From: Candidatus Thiodiazotropha endoloripes
GTDB taxonomy: Bacteria; Pseudomonadota; Gammaproteobacteria; Chromatiales; Chromatiaceae
DNA: 64,000 nt
Assembly (NCBI GenBank): GCA_001709035.1
Contig: LVKA01000011.1
Coordinates: 930,001 to 994,000, forward strand
Direction: 5' to 3'
Shown here: positions 35,060 to 43,765 of the stretch, piece after piece
Layout of the letters: each line of letters opens with the position of its first letter
Numbering within the stretch: the first letter of the stretch is position 1
Notes under the pieces: model-generated
Told to the model about the DNA's origin: nothing
What the model saw: the letters and a program-made list of their open reading frames with translations, nothing else
Databases searched by the model: none
Position numbers and translations under genes: made by a program

Positions 35060-36001
35060 ATGAGTGGTGTTGAAATCCGTCGATGGGTGATTCTGAGAAT
35101 AGAAGCCCTATTTCTGCTGTTGTGGGGATTCACGACTCTGTCTGCTGCAGCCAGCCAGCCGCTATTGGGGGAGCAACTGGAGTACACGCTCAAATTCCGC
35201 GGCCTGATTACCGGCTATGTGGAGCTGGATATCGCCAAAATGACCCTCGATGTGGAAGAGAGCATGGGGCAGGTGCTGACGATGCCTGCCTACATCACCA
35301 ATCTACATCTGACCACGGCGCCTTATTCGAAAGCGGAGCTGCTCTATCCGGTGCGGCTCAGTTACCGAAGCTGGCTGGATGCCCGGGAACTGCACCCCTT
35401 GATCGCCTTCAAGACACTGAAATTTCGTAAGGAGAGGGAAGAGTTCTTCTGGTTCGACCGGAAGACGGGGTATGCCCATCACTATCAGACCGGGGAGCAA
35501 GCCGAAGAGAATTCTCCGTCACCGCCTCCCAGTCTGCAACCTGTGGCGGCACTGAGCAATGATCGATGGTCGGCCCTGAGTCAGACCAAGGCACTGGAGA
35601 TGAATGGCTCCCAGGCGCTGGACTATATGGGATTGATACATCGTCTGCGTAGCATGCCGATCGAGAGTGGCAGACCGATCGAATTCTCCACCTTCAACGG
35701 CAAGGAGATTGAGTGGTTTCGCATTGACGTGAGCCGGGAGCGCTTGACCCGCGCCGGTTGGGACAGGCCGTCGTTCAGGCTGAAACTGCGAGAGATCGAT
35801 CCGGAGAATGGGGAGCTGGGTGAGTCGGTACACATCTGGATGAGTGACGATGATCAGCGGTTGTTGCTGCGCTTCTATGCGGAGCGCACCTTTGGCGCCA
35901 TGGAGGGGATCCTCGAGACAGGCCGACCGATCGATCGGCAACAGAAGGAGGGGCTTTCAGAAGCGACCCAGTCCTCCTTGGAGACCTACCTCGATTTCTG
36001 A
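35060..36001 (+). CDS. DUF3108-like exported protein
   Basis: 313 residues with a signal or anchor helix (about 12-30). The strand-rich body begins L-L-G-E-Q-L-E-Y-T-L-K-F-R-G-L-I-T-G-Y-V-E-L, as in DUF3108 proteins, which are periplasmic and of unknown role, often next to nucleotide or lipid genes. Middle part has F-R-K-E-R-E-E-F-F-W-F-D-R-K-T-G-Y-A and a C-terminal strand set with L-R-F-Y-A-E-R-T-F-G-A-M-E-G-I-L-E. Start is ATG after GTATAGCCA. It may bind a lipid. Family assignment is tentative. Confidence 0.6.
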   Translation: MSGVEIRRWVILRIEALFLLLWGFTTLSAAASQPLLGEQLEYTLKFRGLITGYVELDIAKMTLDVEESMGQVLTMPAYITNLHLTTAPYSKAELLYPVRLSYRSWLDARELHPLIAFKTLKFRKEREEFFWFDRKTGYAHHYQTGEQAEENSPSPPPSLQPVAALSNDRWSALSQTKALEMNGSQALDYMGLIHRLRSMPIESGRPIEFSTFNGKEIEWFRIDVSRERLTRAGWDRPSFRLKLREIDPENGELGESVHIWMSDDDQRLLLRFYAERTFGAMEGILETGRPIDRQQKEGLSEATQSSLETYLDF

Positions 36002-36055
36002 TACAGAGGAGTCTGCTCTGGATTCTCTCTCAGGGAGGCCTTGTGTAGACTTCCC

Positions 36056-36838
36056 TCAGTCGTCCGATAACTTGAATTTTGCCTTTTCCCCGGTCGGCTT
36101 TTGCTCAGCCCCTTCAACAATCTTCAAATGATCAAGATTTGGGATGGCGGCGGGTTCAGCCTCCTCCTGGCAATCCTCCAGCGTGCCCTGTTTGGCCGGT
36201 GAGAGGGAGAGGGAGCCGGTATCGATGTTGGGTGTTGGCGGTGGGCGCTGCTCTTCCAGATCGTGTTCCGAGGTATCAAAATCGAGCGCGGAAGTATCGA
36301 TGTGCAGTGGCTCGGGCTCCTTTGTCTGATCCAGTTTTGACTCCTCTTTGGAGAATTCCAGATTGCTGATGTCAGGGATCACCTGGGGTGTCACCTCGGT
36401 TGTGCAGTCCGATAGATCGAAGCCATCTTTTGACAGTGAGAAGTCCGGCGCCACGATCTCCTGATGGGGTGGCTCCGGTGGCGGCTCCATGGGGCCATCC
36501 GCCAGGGTTAGGGTTTCAACCGGCTTGACCGGCTGAGCAGCCTGGGGAGGCAGTGCCTGTTCAGGGCGTTCCGCTGGTGGTGGTTTGGGTGTAGGTGGGG
36601 GTTCTCCGGCGGGTACAATATCCACAAGTCCACCGGCGTCACGAAAGGCCACCCGATATTTGATGGCCCGGTCCATATCGATACCCCGTTTGATCGGGAT
36701 GGGTTTGCCGCTGAACAGACGCTCCAGACGCTCACCCTCCAGTTTGAACATGGCGCCGACTTTTCGTTTTACCTTTTCAGGGTCACTGTCTTTGATCAGT
36801 GCACCGGAAAAATAGACGTCGTAGTTCTCAATGTTCAA
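36056..36838 (-). CDS. Protein with conserved N-terminal domain and acidic Pro-rich tail
   Basis: 260 residues from TTG 36838, chosen because AAGGAG lies 8 nt upstream (36847-36852); ATG 36874 would put that site inside the gene. Residues 1-65 form a compact domain (N-Y-D-V-Y-F-S-G-A-L-I..V-K-R-K-V-G-A-M-F-K-L-E-G-E-R-L-E-R-L-F-S-G-K-P-I-P-I-K) seen at the start of diverse proteobacterial membrane-associated proteins. The remainder is a low-complexity Pro/Glu/Asp-rich tail ending in K-F-K-L-S-D-D. No catalytic motif. It is unusual in having no second folded domain. Confidence 0.6.
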   Translation of the reverse strand: MNIENYDVYFSGALIKDSDPEKVKRKVGAMFKLEGERLERLFSGKPIPIKRGIDMDRAIKYRVAFRDAGGLVDIVPAGEPPPTPKPPPAERPEQALPPQAAQPVKPVETLTLADGPMEPPPEPPHQEIVAPDFSLSKDGFDLSDCTTEVTPQVIPDISNLEFSKEESKLDQTKEPEPLHIDTSALDFDTSEHDLEEQRPPPTPNIDTGSLSLSPAKQGTLEDCQEEAEPAAIPNLDHLKIVEGAEQKPTGEKAKFKLSDD

Positions 36839-36892
36839 AAGCTGTCTCCTTGAGCGGGCTTGTATCGTCGTCAATCAGTATGAGACACCACA

Positions 36893-37738
36893 CTAAAACC
36901 TATCTTGAATATTATAATCGTCTCCACCCCTGGGATTCTTTAGAAATGGGATTCTCAACATACCACTCAATTTAGTGGTCTGCTGCGGATCCTGCAGGGA
37001 GTTGACGCCGATCTGCATGTCGATCTGGCCGAGTGTCGGTGCCGCCTTGTAGGTGCCCATCAAACGGTCCCAGATCGATAGATTGAAGCCGAAGTTGCTG
37101 TTGGTCTCAGCTGGAATGACCGAGTGGTGTACCCGATGCATATCCGGTGTTACCACCAACCAGCGCAATAGCCGGTCGAGCGGCTTTGGCAGGGAGACAT
37201 TGCCATGGTTGAACATCGCCATGCCGTTGAGTACCACCTCGAAGATCAGAACCGCGATGACCGGTGGGCCGAGCGCGGCAATGGTGGCGATTTTGATCAG
37301 CATGGAGAGTAGGATCTCGATCGGATGGAAGCGGGCGCCGGTAGTCAGGTCGTAGTCCGGATCGGCGTGGTGCACTCGATGCAGGCGCCACAATGCGGGG
37401 ACTGCATGAACCATCACATGCTGCAGATAGATAACCATATCCATCAATGCCACGGCGATGATCACACTGAGCCAGAAGGGCAGTTGTATCTCGTTGAGCA
37501 GCCCCCAACCCTCCGCTTCGGCGAATGCGGCAAACCCCACGGCGGCAGCGGGAAACAGCAATCGCAACAGCAGGGTATTGAGCAGGGTGATACCCAGGTT
37601 GGCGAACCAACGCTGACCTCTGGTGAAGCGTTGCTGGCGACAGGGCTGTACCAGTTCCCAGCCCGCCATCACGGCAAAAATAGAGAAAAATGCCGTCAGG
37701 CGGATGGTTAGTTCATAGTCGAGAATAAAGTCTGTCAT
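36893..37738 (-). CDS. Fatty acid hydroxylase / sterol desaturase family protein
   Basis: 281 residues with about five membrane helices. Histidine boxes are typical of di-iron hydroxylases: Y-L-Q-H-V-M-V-H, W-R-L-H-R-V-H-H-A-D, R-F-H-P-I-E and T-P-D-M-H-R-V-H-H-S. The substrate could be a hopanoid, sterol-like lipid or fatty acyl chain. ATG at 37738. It may share orientation with the 36056 gene, 54 bp beyond. Confidence 0.88.
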   Translation of the reverse strand: MTDFILDYELTIRLTAFFSIFAVMAGWELVQPCRQQRFTRGQRWFANLGITLLNTLLLRLLFPAAAVGFAAFAEAEGWGLLNEIQLPFWLSVIIAVALMDMVIYLQHVMVHAVPALWRLHRVHHADPDYDLTTGARFHPIEILLSMLIKIATIAALGPPVIAVLIFEVVLNGMAMFNHGNVSLPKPLDRLLRWLVVTPDMHRVHHSVIPAETNSNFGFNLSIWDRLMGTYKAAPTLGQIDMQIGVNSLQDPQQTTKLSGMLRIPFLKNPRGGDDYNIQDRF

Positions 37739-37934
37739 GAAGGATCCGTTCTCCTCAAGCTGGTGTCACTCGATTAATCTCGTGCTTATGTTACTCCATC
37801 TGAACCGACACGATTAAGTGTTAGGGCCTATCATGGAAAGAGATTGCCAGATTCGTTTGTGCCATATCTGAAGTTTAGACATCCGCTGCCTGTAAGCAGA
37901 GACAGCAATCACCATTTTGTCAGAGTCTTCCGGG

Positions 37935-38999
37935 TCAGGCATTTCCCTTGTTACGCATTCCTATACCCTGATGGGCGGCAAAATCGAGCATCCGCTGGAT
38001 CGGTATGACCGCCTGTTCACGTACCCCCGCATCGATCTCGATCTGATTGGCGCCAGACTCAAGCACCTGATTGAGATTCTGCAGCGCATTCATCCCCATC
38101 CAGGGACAGTGGGCGCAGCTGACACAGGTGGCTCCTTCACCGGCGGTCGGCGCCTCGATCAGGGTCTTCTCCGGGGCCATCTGCTGCATCTTGTAGAAGA
38201 TGCCTCCATCGGTGGCGACGATGAACTCCTTGTTTTCCATATTGGCAACCGCTTTGATCAATGCGGTGGTGGAGCCGATGACATCGGCCTGCTGGATGAC
38301 ATTTTCCGGTGATTCCGGGTGGACCAGTACGGCTGCATCCGGATGCAGACGGCGAATTCTTTCAAGGGCCACGGCTTTGAACTCCTCATGCACCACACAG
38401 GAGCCTGGCCACATCAGCATATCCGCACCGGTGACACGCTGCACATAGCTGCCCAGATGGCGATCGGGTCCCCACAGAATCTTCTCACCTTTGGCGGCAA
38501 GATGTTCGACGATGGGTAGAGCGATACCGGAGGTGACCACCCAGTCTGAGCGGGCTTTCACCTCGGCACTGGTGTTGGCGTAGACCACCACCGTATGGTC
38601 AGGGTGGGCATCACAGAAATCACTGAACAGATCGGCGGGGCAGCCCTCGTCGAGTGAGCAGGTGGCATTCAGGTCAGGCATGATGACCCGTTTCTCCGGG
38701 TTGAGAATTTTTGAGGTTTCGCCCATGAAACGAACCCCGCAAACCACCAGGGTCTCCGCCTCCTGCTGAGTGCCGAATCTGGCCATCTCCAGGGAGTCCG
38801 CCACGCAACCGCCGGTCTCTTCCGCCAGGGCCTGTAGCTCCGGATCGGTATAGTAGTGGGCAACGACCACCGCCTTCTGCTGGTGTAATTGGTCACGGAT
38901 CTGCTCTTTCAGCTGCAGCTTCTCCTGCTCCGAAAGCGTCGGCCATTGGGGGTGTTCAGGGACTTTAATCTCGGGCAGTTTCAAAGATTCGATGTTCAT
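37935..38999 (-). CDS. nadA: Quinolinate synthase A
   Basis: 354 residues. NadA condenses iminoaspartate with dihydroxyacetone phosphate to quinolinate using a [4Fe-4S] cluster. Key elements: A-H-Y-Y-T-D-P-E near the N-terminus, [11 protein letters not shown], the [11 protein letters not shown] region, V-H-P-E-S and [13 protein letters not shown]. Cluster cysteines are present in the usual three zones. It follows an NrtR-like Nudix gene by 14 bp on the same strand, so both are probably one NAD-biosynthesis operon. Confidence 0.96.
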   Translation of the reverse strand: MNIESLKLPEIKVPEHPQWPTLSEQEKLQLKEQIRDQLHQQKAVVVAHYYTDPELQALAEETGGCVADSLEMARFGTQQEAETLVVCGVRFMGETSKILNPEKRVIMPDLNATCSLDEGCPADLFSDFCDAHPDHTVVVYANTSAEVKARSDWVVTSGIALPIVEHLAAKGEKILWGPDRHLGSYVQRVTGADMLMWPGSCVVHEEFKAVALERIRRLHPDAAVLVHPESPENVIQQADVIGSTTALIKAVANMENKEFIVATDGGIFYKMQQMAPEKTLIEAPTAGEGATCVSCAHCPWMGMNALQNLNQVLESGANQIEIDAGVREQAVIPIQRMLDFAAHQGIGMRNKGNA

Positions 39000-39013
39000 G
39001 AATGTCTCGTTGA

Positions 39014-39706
39014 CTATTTAATGATCTCAACCTGTCTTGGGTTGAGGACCTGGTAGGTTTTTGCAGGACGATGATTACCGTGCCTGGCAGTTTCACCGGT
39101 CTCGCGAATGATGTTACGGGCCAGTATCGCTTTGCGGAAATTTCGTTTATCCAAAGCTTCGTTGAGCAGTACTTCATAGACCGATTGCAACTGACTCAGG
39201 GTAAAGGTCTCGGGTAGCATCTGAAAGGCGATGGTGCTGTAGCCCAGTTTGGCGATTAGCCGTTGCCTGGCTAGGTTGATAATCTGAGCATGGTCGAAAG
39301 CCAGCTCCGGCAACTCATTGATCGGGAACCAGGCCGCCTCCGCGGCATCGCTCGAAGCTCTGGGGCAGAGATGATCCGATGGGCTCAAGGCAAAATAGGT
39401 GACACTGATCACCCGCTCACGTGGATCTCTTTGCGGTGCACCGAAGGTGCCGAGCTGTTCAAGATAGATGCCTTCGATCCCGGTCTCCTCCTGCAGTTCT
39501 CTTTTGGCACAGGATTCCAGATCTTCCGAGATGTCGAGAAAGCCTCCCGGTAGTGCCCACATGCTCTGAAAAGGGGGATTTTTGCGCTCAATGAGAAGGA
39601 CAGACAGGGTATCCATCTGGATCGTGAACAGCACCACATCGGTGGTCACAGCGGGGTGAGGATAGGGATAAATGTAACGCTGTGGATTCATCTGGGAGTT
39701 GGTCAA
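39014..39706 (-). CDS. NrtR-like Nudix transcriptional regulator
   Basis: 230 residues. The N-terminal Nudix domain has an intact box [16 protein letters not shown]. The C-terminal about 80 residues ([15 protein letters not shown]) form the winged-helix DNA-binding part of NrtR, and R-K-A-I-L-A-R is its recognition region. NrtR represses NAD-synthesis genes and responds to ADP-ribose. Its position directly upstream of nadA supports this role. The intact catalytic box also allows ADP-ribose hydrolysis. The operator is probably the palindrome at 39767-39788. Confidence 0.85.
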   Translation of the reverse strand: MTNSQMNPQRYIYPYPHPAVTTDVVLFTIQMDTLSVLLIERKNPPFQSMWALPGGFLDISEDLESCAKRELQEETGIEGIYLEQLGTFGAPQRDPRERVISVTYFALSPSDHLCPRASSDAAEAAWFPINELPELAFDHAQIINLARQRLIAKLGYSTIAFQMLPETFTLSQLQSVYEVLLNEALDKRNFRKAILARNIIRETGETARHGNHRPAKTYQVLNPRQVEIIK

Positions 39707-39766
39707 TCGATGGGGGGCGCGTCTAACGCCCGCCAGCTAAACAGGTTGGTGCCATGATTAAGGCCA

Positions 39767-39795
39767 TACTACACCGGTTAGTGTAGTAAGTACAC
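39767..39795. promoter_or_regulatory. Overlapping palindromes, candidate NrtR operator
   Basis: TACTACAC (39767-39774), spacer CGGTTA, GTGTAGTA (39781-39788) is a perfect 8-bp-arm palindrome. It overlaps a second one, GTGTA-GTAAG-TACAC (39781-39795). It lies about 60 bp upstream of the NrtR-like gene start (39706) and 110 bp before the divergent HDOD gene, in a gap of 198 bp. Position and symmetry fit an autoregulatory operator covering the nrtR-nadA promoter. Binding was not tested. Confidence 0.55.
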
Positions 39796-39904
39796 CATCG
39801 GTTAATGTTTAATCCTTACTTAAATGGGGGGTTAAAGATCAGTGTGTCAATGCCGCTAAGGGTGTAAGGAAGAAATACCACTTATCCCTGATCCAAATAT
39901 AACG

Positions 39905-40771
39905 ATGCAAACGGCCATACAAGCGAAAGAGCAGGTGCTCAAACTGCAGCATCTACCCCCACTTTCAACCACCGCAACCCGACTGCTTGCGCTGTTGAGC
40001 GAAGAGGATCTGTCACTTCACAAGCTGGCTGAGGCGATCGATCAGGATCCTGGATTGAGTGCACGGATTCTGGGAATGGCCAACTCCGCCTACTTTGGGC
40101 AGCAGAATCCCGTGCTCAAGGTTGAGGATGCAATCATTCGTGTATTGGGCCTGAATATGGTGAAAAGCCTGGCCTTCAGTATTGCAGTCAGCGGTGCTTT
40201 CGATATTTCAAACTGCCATCAGTTCGATATCAAACAGTATTGGCTTGAATCCCTCTCCACTGCGATTCTGGCCCGGCATCTCAGTGTTCGCAGCACCACC
40301 TCAGAGCCGCCGGACCCGGATGCGGTCTATCTGGCCGGATTGTTGATGAAAATCGGTGTCCTGGTTCTGGTGCATCTGTTTCCTGAAGATTATGACAAGG
40401 TGCTTGTGCAGAAACGCCAGCAGGGAAGCGATGCGGATATCCTGATGCTGGAAACAGAGATGCTCGGTATCAATCACCGGCAGGCCGGGGCCTGGCTTGC
40501 GGATCGATGGCACCTGCCGGAGCTTGTGGTATCAGCCATTGCACAAGCCAATGAGCCTGGTGATTGCCAGCATACCAAAGAGGTAACTCTGGTTGGTGCG
40601 GTTTCCTGCTGGCTATCAGAGACTGAACAGGAGCAGCAACCGGTTATGGATTGCGCATCGGAGCTTTCGGACTGTTGTGGTTTGTCGGCTGAAACCATCG
40701 CGGTGGTGAAGAGCGGTTTTATCGACGAAGAAGAGGAGATAAAGGTCATTGCCAATATGTTGGCGAGTTGA
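39905..40771 (+). CDS. HDOD domain signalling protein
   Basis: 288 residues. HDOD domain (about 15-210): L-P-P-L-S-T-T-A-T-R-L-L-A-L, D-Q-D-P-G-L-S-A-R-I-L-G-M-A-N-S-A-Y-F-G, the later A-I-I-R-V-L-G-L-N-M-V-K-S-L-A, and A-Y-L-A-G-L-L-M-K-I-G. HDOD proteins lack the metal residues of HD-GYP and act as non-catalytic signal adaptors, often with diguanylate cyclases. The next gene, 12 bp on, is a GAF-GGDEF cyclase, so they are probably one operon. Confidence 0.9.
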   Translation: MQTAIQAKEQVLKLQHLPPLSTTATRLLALLSEEDLSLHKLAEAIDQDPGLSARILGMANSAYFGQQNPVLKVEDAIIRVLGLNMVKSLAFSIAVSGAFDISNCHQFDIKQYWLESLSTAILARHLSVRSTTSEPPDPDAVYLAGLLMKIGVLVLVHLFPEDYDKVLVQKRQQGSDADILMLETEMLGINHRQAGAWLADRWHLPELVVSAIAQANEPGDCQHTKEVTLVGAVSCWLSETEQEQQPVMDCASELSDCCGLSAETIAVVKSGFIDEEEEIKVIANMLAS

Positions 40772-40783
40772 CAGGAGTGTCCC

Positions 40784-41977
40784 ATGGATCTTTCGTTTAA
40801 CCAGACATCGATGGACTTAAGAGAACGTTTTTTCAATCTACTCGACTCCCTGTCCGCGCTTCGGGCGCTCTCTCAAATCAATCTTGAGCGGGTTACCGAA
40901 GCGGAACTGTTGGCCAAAGCGTTGGATGAACTGGTTCGCTATCAGAATGTTGATCACTGCTCTGTATTTCGTATGGACGCGGGTGTATTGCGATGTGTGT
41001 CAGGCCGCAGCATGGCGGAGTCCCATGCGGAGATTACCGGCACGCCGAGCTCAAGAACCGTGGCGGATAGTATGGCGTTCAAACCGGGGGAAGGTATCGT
41101 GGGTATTGCCTACGCCTCCGGGCAACTGCAGTACTGTCGGGATTGCAGTCAGAGCAGTGAATTCAAAGCTCACGACTCGACTGTCTCCGATATGCCCGGG
41201 TCGTTGATCAGTGCGCCGATAAAAATGGGCGATAAGGTCCTTGGTGTACTCAATGCCTCACACCCCATGGCGGAGTATTTCGAGCCCTGGCAACAGCATA
41301 CCTTGAGTCTTTTCAGCAGTTGCCTGGGTCAGATTCTCTACAATCATCAGATGCTTCATGAGTTGGAAATTCTGATCGATCAACGAACCGAGGAACTGGG
41401 TAAATCCCTCGAAGAGGCAAATCGTTTGCGCAAACGCTATGAACAGCTCTCGATGGTGGATGAGCTGACCGGTTTGCACAATCGTCGCTTCTTCTTCAAT
41501 GAGGCGGAGGCCCATCTCTCCCGTGCGATCCGCTCCAAACAGCCTTGCAGCCTGATGCTGGTCGATGTCGACCATTTCAAGCGGGTTAACGATCAATGGG
41601 GCCACCTGGCAGGAGATCAGGTCCTGGCTGCGATATCCCGGATATTGATGGACGAAGCACGAGGTGGTGATCTGGTGGCCCGTGTCGGAGGGGAAGAGTT
41701 TGTGATCCTGTTGCCTGAGGCCGGAATCGAAGGTGCTGATCTGATGGCGCAACGGATACAAGAGCGGTTGACCAACATCAACATGGGCAACAGCCATCCC
41801 GGTATCAAACTGACGGTCAGTATCGGCATCACGGAATTGGCTAAAAAAACCGATCAGACACTGACCCCGAGTCAGCTGGTCGATCAACTCTACTCACAGG
41901 CCGATCAGGCGATGTACGAGTGCAAGCGGGACGGTCGCAACCGGCGCACGCGCTATAAAGGGCCGGTTGAAGATTGA
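40784..41977 (+). CDS. GAF-GGDEF diguanylate cyclase
   Basis: 397 residues, soluble. An N-terminal helix is followed by a GAF domain (about 40-200: D-H-C-S-V-F-R-M-D-A-G, G-E-G-I-V-G-I-A, P-I-K-M-G-D-K-V-L-G-V-L). A coiled-coil linker (L-E-E-A-N-R-L-R-K-R-Y) leads to the GGDEF domain (about 225-395) with R-V-G-G-E-E-F. The inhibitory-type R-G-G-D site lies five residues upstream. The GAF senses a small ligand or redox state; the product is c-di-GMP. ATG 40784 follows GGAGTGTCCC. Confidence 0.92.
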   Translation: MDLSFNQTSMDLRERFFNLLDSLSALRALSQINLERVTEAELLAKALDELVRYQNVDHCSVFRMDAGVLRCVSGRSMAESHAEITGTPSSRTVADSMAFKPGEGIVGIAYASGQLQYCRDCSQSSEFKAHDSTVSDMPGSLISAPIKMGDKVLGVLNASHPMAEYFEPWQQHTLSLFSSCLGQILYNHQMLHELEILIDQRTEELGKSLEEANRLRKRYEQLSMVDELTGLHNRRFFFNEAEAHLSRAIRSKQPCSLMLVDVDHFKRVNDQWGHLAGDQVLAAISRILMDEARGGDLVARVGGEEFVILLPEAGIEGADLMAQRIQERLTNINMGNSHPGIKLTVSIGITELAKKTDQTLTPSQLVDQLYSQADQAMYECKRDGRNRRTRYKGPVED

Positions 41978-42038
41978 GCCTGGTTTCTAAAACCTAAAGC
42001 CGCAAGTACACACCAATCACCACACAGGTAGCGCAATA

Positions 42039-43433
42039 CTATTGCTGTTGAACTGCACTGGAGAGGGAGCCGAATATGATCCCCTCGCTGGTGTCGTAGT
42101 GACTCTCGGTCGGCCCCAGGAAGAGAATCCAGGTTGCGCCCTTATCGGTTCCGCCATTGTCATCAAAGGGGGCGCCAACCGCCAGATCCTGATGGTCATC
42201 CTCATTCAGGTCGCCGATAGCGGCCAATGAACTGCCAAACTGATCGTTGTCATTCAGGCTGCCGTCAAAATCCCCTTCTGTATCGGATATCTTGGAGGCG
42301 GAGATGATTTCACCATCTCCCTGCATGAACAGAATCCAGGTGGCGCCCCGGTTGCTGCCGCCATCGTCACTCCCTGGTGCGCCGACCATCAGATCATCGT
42401 TGCCGTCGTCGTTGAGGTCGCCAAGATTGGCCAGGGCGCTGCCGAAGCGGTCTCCATCACTGAGCTGATCCTCCAGCCCGCCCCGGTTATGTGAAATTCG
42501 CTTTAGGCCATCCACCGTGCCGTCGCTGTTCAGGAACAGCACCCACACCGCACCGCGATCACTCCCCCCATCGTCATCTCCGCTGGTGCCCACGGCAATA
42601 TCGACCACTCCGTCATCATCCAGGTCGCCGACGGCGGTTACCGAGCTGCCAAACCGGTCTCCATCGTTCGGTTTACGCTCCAGGTCGCCTTTCTCGGAAG
42701 AGATTTTTTGCCGCGCACTGACCGTGCCGTCACTGTTCATGAAGAGAATCCAGACGGCACCCCGATCGGTACCCCCATCATCATCGTTGGGCATGCCAAC
42801 CGCCAGGTCGGTAATGCCATCGTTGTTGAGGTCGCCGATATTCGCCACCGCATGACCGAACTGGTCATCCGCATCGAGGTTTTCATTCAACTCACCGGAC
42901 TCTTCAGAGATCTTCTGGTAAGACTCCACCGTCCCGTCGTCCTTGAGAAACAGGACCCAGAGCGCCCCGTGATCGGTGCCGCCATCATCATCCATCGGCG
43001 CACTGACCACGATATCCCTGAAACCATCGCCATTCAGGTCATCCAGCGAGGCGAGGGCGCTGCCGAACAGATCCCCGTCATCCAGGTCACCGTCGAAGGA
43101 TCCCTTGCTGTCTGAGATTTTCTGCTGGGTGTCGACCTGACCATCGTCATCCAGGAAGAGCACCCAGACGGCCCCCCGGTTCTCGCCGTTGTCATCATCG
43201 TAAGGGGAGCCAACGGCCAGGTCGATGACACCGTCTCCCTCAAGGTCGCCGATATTGGCCAGTGCCGCGCCAAACTGATCTCCGTCATCCAGGTCACCGG
43301 AGAACTGACCGCGGCTGTCTGAGATCTTCTGATCCTCATCGACCTCTTTGGTATAGGTCTCTTCGCAACCGCTGATGAGCAGACTTAAAAGAATGCTCAA
43401 TGCGATCAACGCAGACAGTTGATTGGGTTTCAT
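42039..43433 (-). CDS. FG-GAP (integrin-like) repeat lipoprotein
   Basis: 464 residues from ATG 43433 (a TTG nine bases upstream is in frame). Lipobox L-I-S-G-C (C22). Then six repeats of about 69 residues, each holding D-G-D-Q-F-G-x-A-L-A-x-I-G-D-L-x-x-D-G (Ca2+-binding FG-GAP loop), V-G-x-P-x-D-D-D and G-A-V-W-V-L-F-L. They should form a beta-propeller displayed on the surface, used for adhesion or ligand binding. The repeats end with the distinctive G-T-D-K-G-A-T-W-I-L-F-L-G. The six blades are similar in sequence and share a DNA period near 207 bp. Confidence 0.88.
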   Translation of the reverse strand: MKPNQLSALIALSILLSLLISGCEETYTKEVDEDQKISDSRGQFSGDLDDGDQFGAALANIGDLEGDGVIDLAVGSPYDDDNGENRGAVWVLFLDDDGQVDTQQKISDSKGSFDGDLDDGDLFGSALASLDDLNGDGFRDIVVSAPMDDDGGTDHGALWVLFLKDDGTVESYQKISEESGELNENLDADDQFGHAVANIGDLNNDGITDLAVGMPNDDDGGTDRGAVWILFMNSDGTVSARQKISSEKGDLERKPNDGDRFGSSVTAVGDLDDDGVVDIAVGTSGDDDGGSDRGAVWVLFLNSDGTVDGLKRISHNRGGLEDQLSDGDRFGSALANLGDLNDDGNDDLMVGAPGSDDGGSNRGATWILFMQGDGEIISASKISDTEGDFDGSLNDNDQFGSSLAAIGDLNEDDHQDLAVGAPFDDNGGTDKGATWILFLGPTESHYDTSEGIIFGSLSSAVQQQ

Positions 43434-43765
43434 ATCGATCAAGACCTTCTCAGTTCCATTGTGATGCTACTCATAGACTCTATTATGGCCTGACTGGTTC
43501 GTATTCAAAGCGTGGATCTGTGTTTTTGTTCACGATTGATCCAAATGAACGGAATAATCCCTATTCTCTGTCTGTGTGTCTGCTCAACAGGCCACGATTA
43601 AAGCAACCTTCGGTCTATCCATGGTTCACCCCTGTCTTCAGTGATGGGGTCTAATAACCGCTTAATCGTTTTTCTGATCGCAATGATTGTTTTCTGGCGT
43701 TGCTCTCTTTGATGACTTGAGGCTGCCCCATGAGGCAGTCTCAAGTCACCTTGGCTGGGAGGGTG
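43434..43765. other. Gap between the FG-GAP and dynamin-like genes
   Basis: About 330 bp without a gene. An inverted repeat TGACTTGAGGCTGCC (43713-43727) pairs with GGCAGTCTCAAGTCA (43734-43748), 15 bp with one G-U, loop of 6. It lies about 18 bp beyond the stop of the dynamin-like gene. It is likely its transcription stop or mRNA end, though no T-run follows on that strand. Promoter of the FG-GAP gene probably also lies here. Confidence 0.5.
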
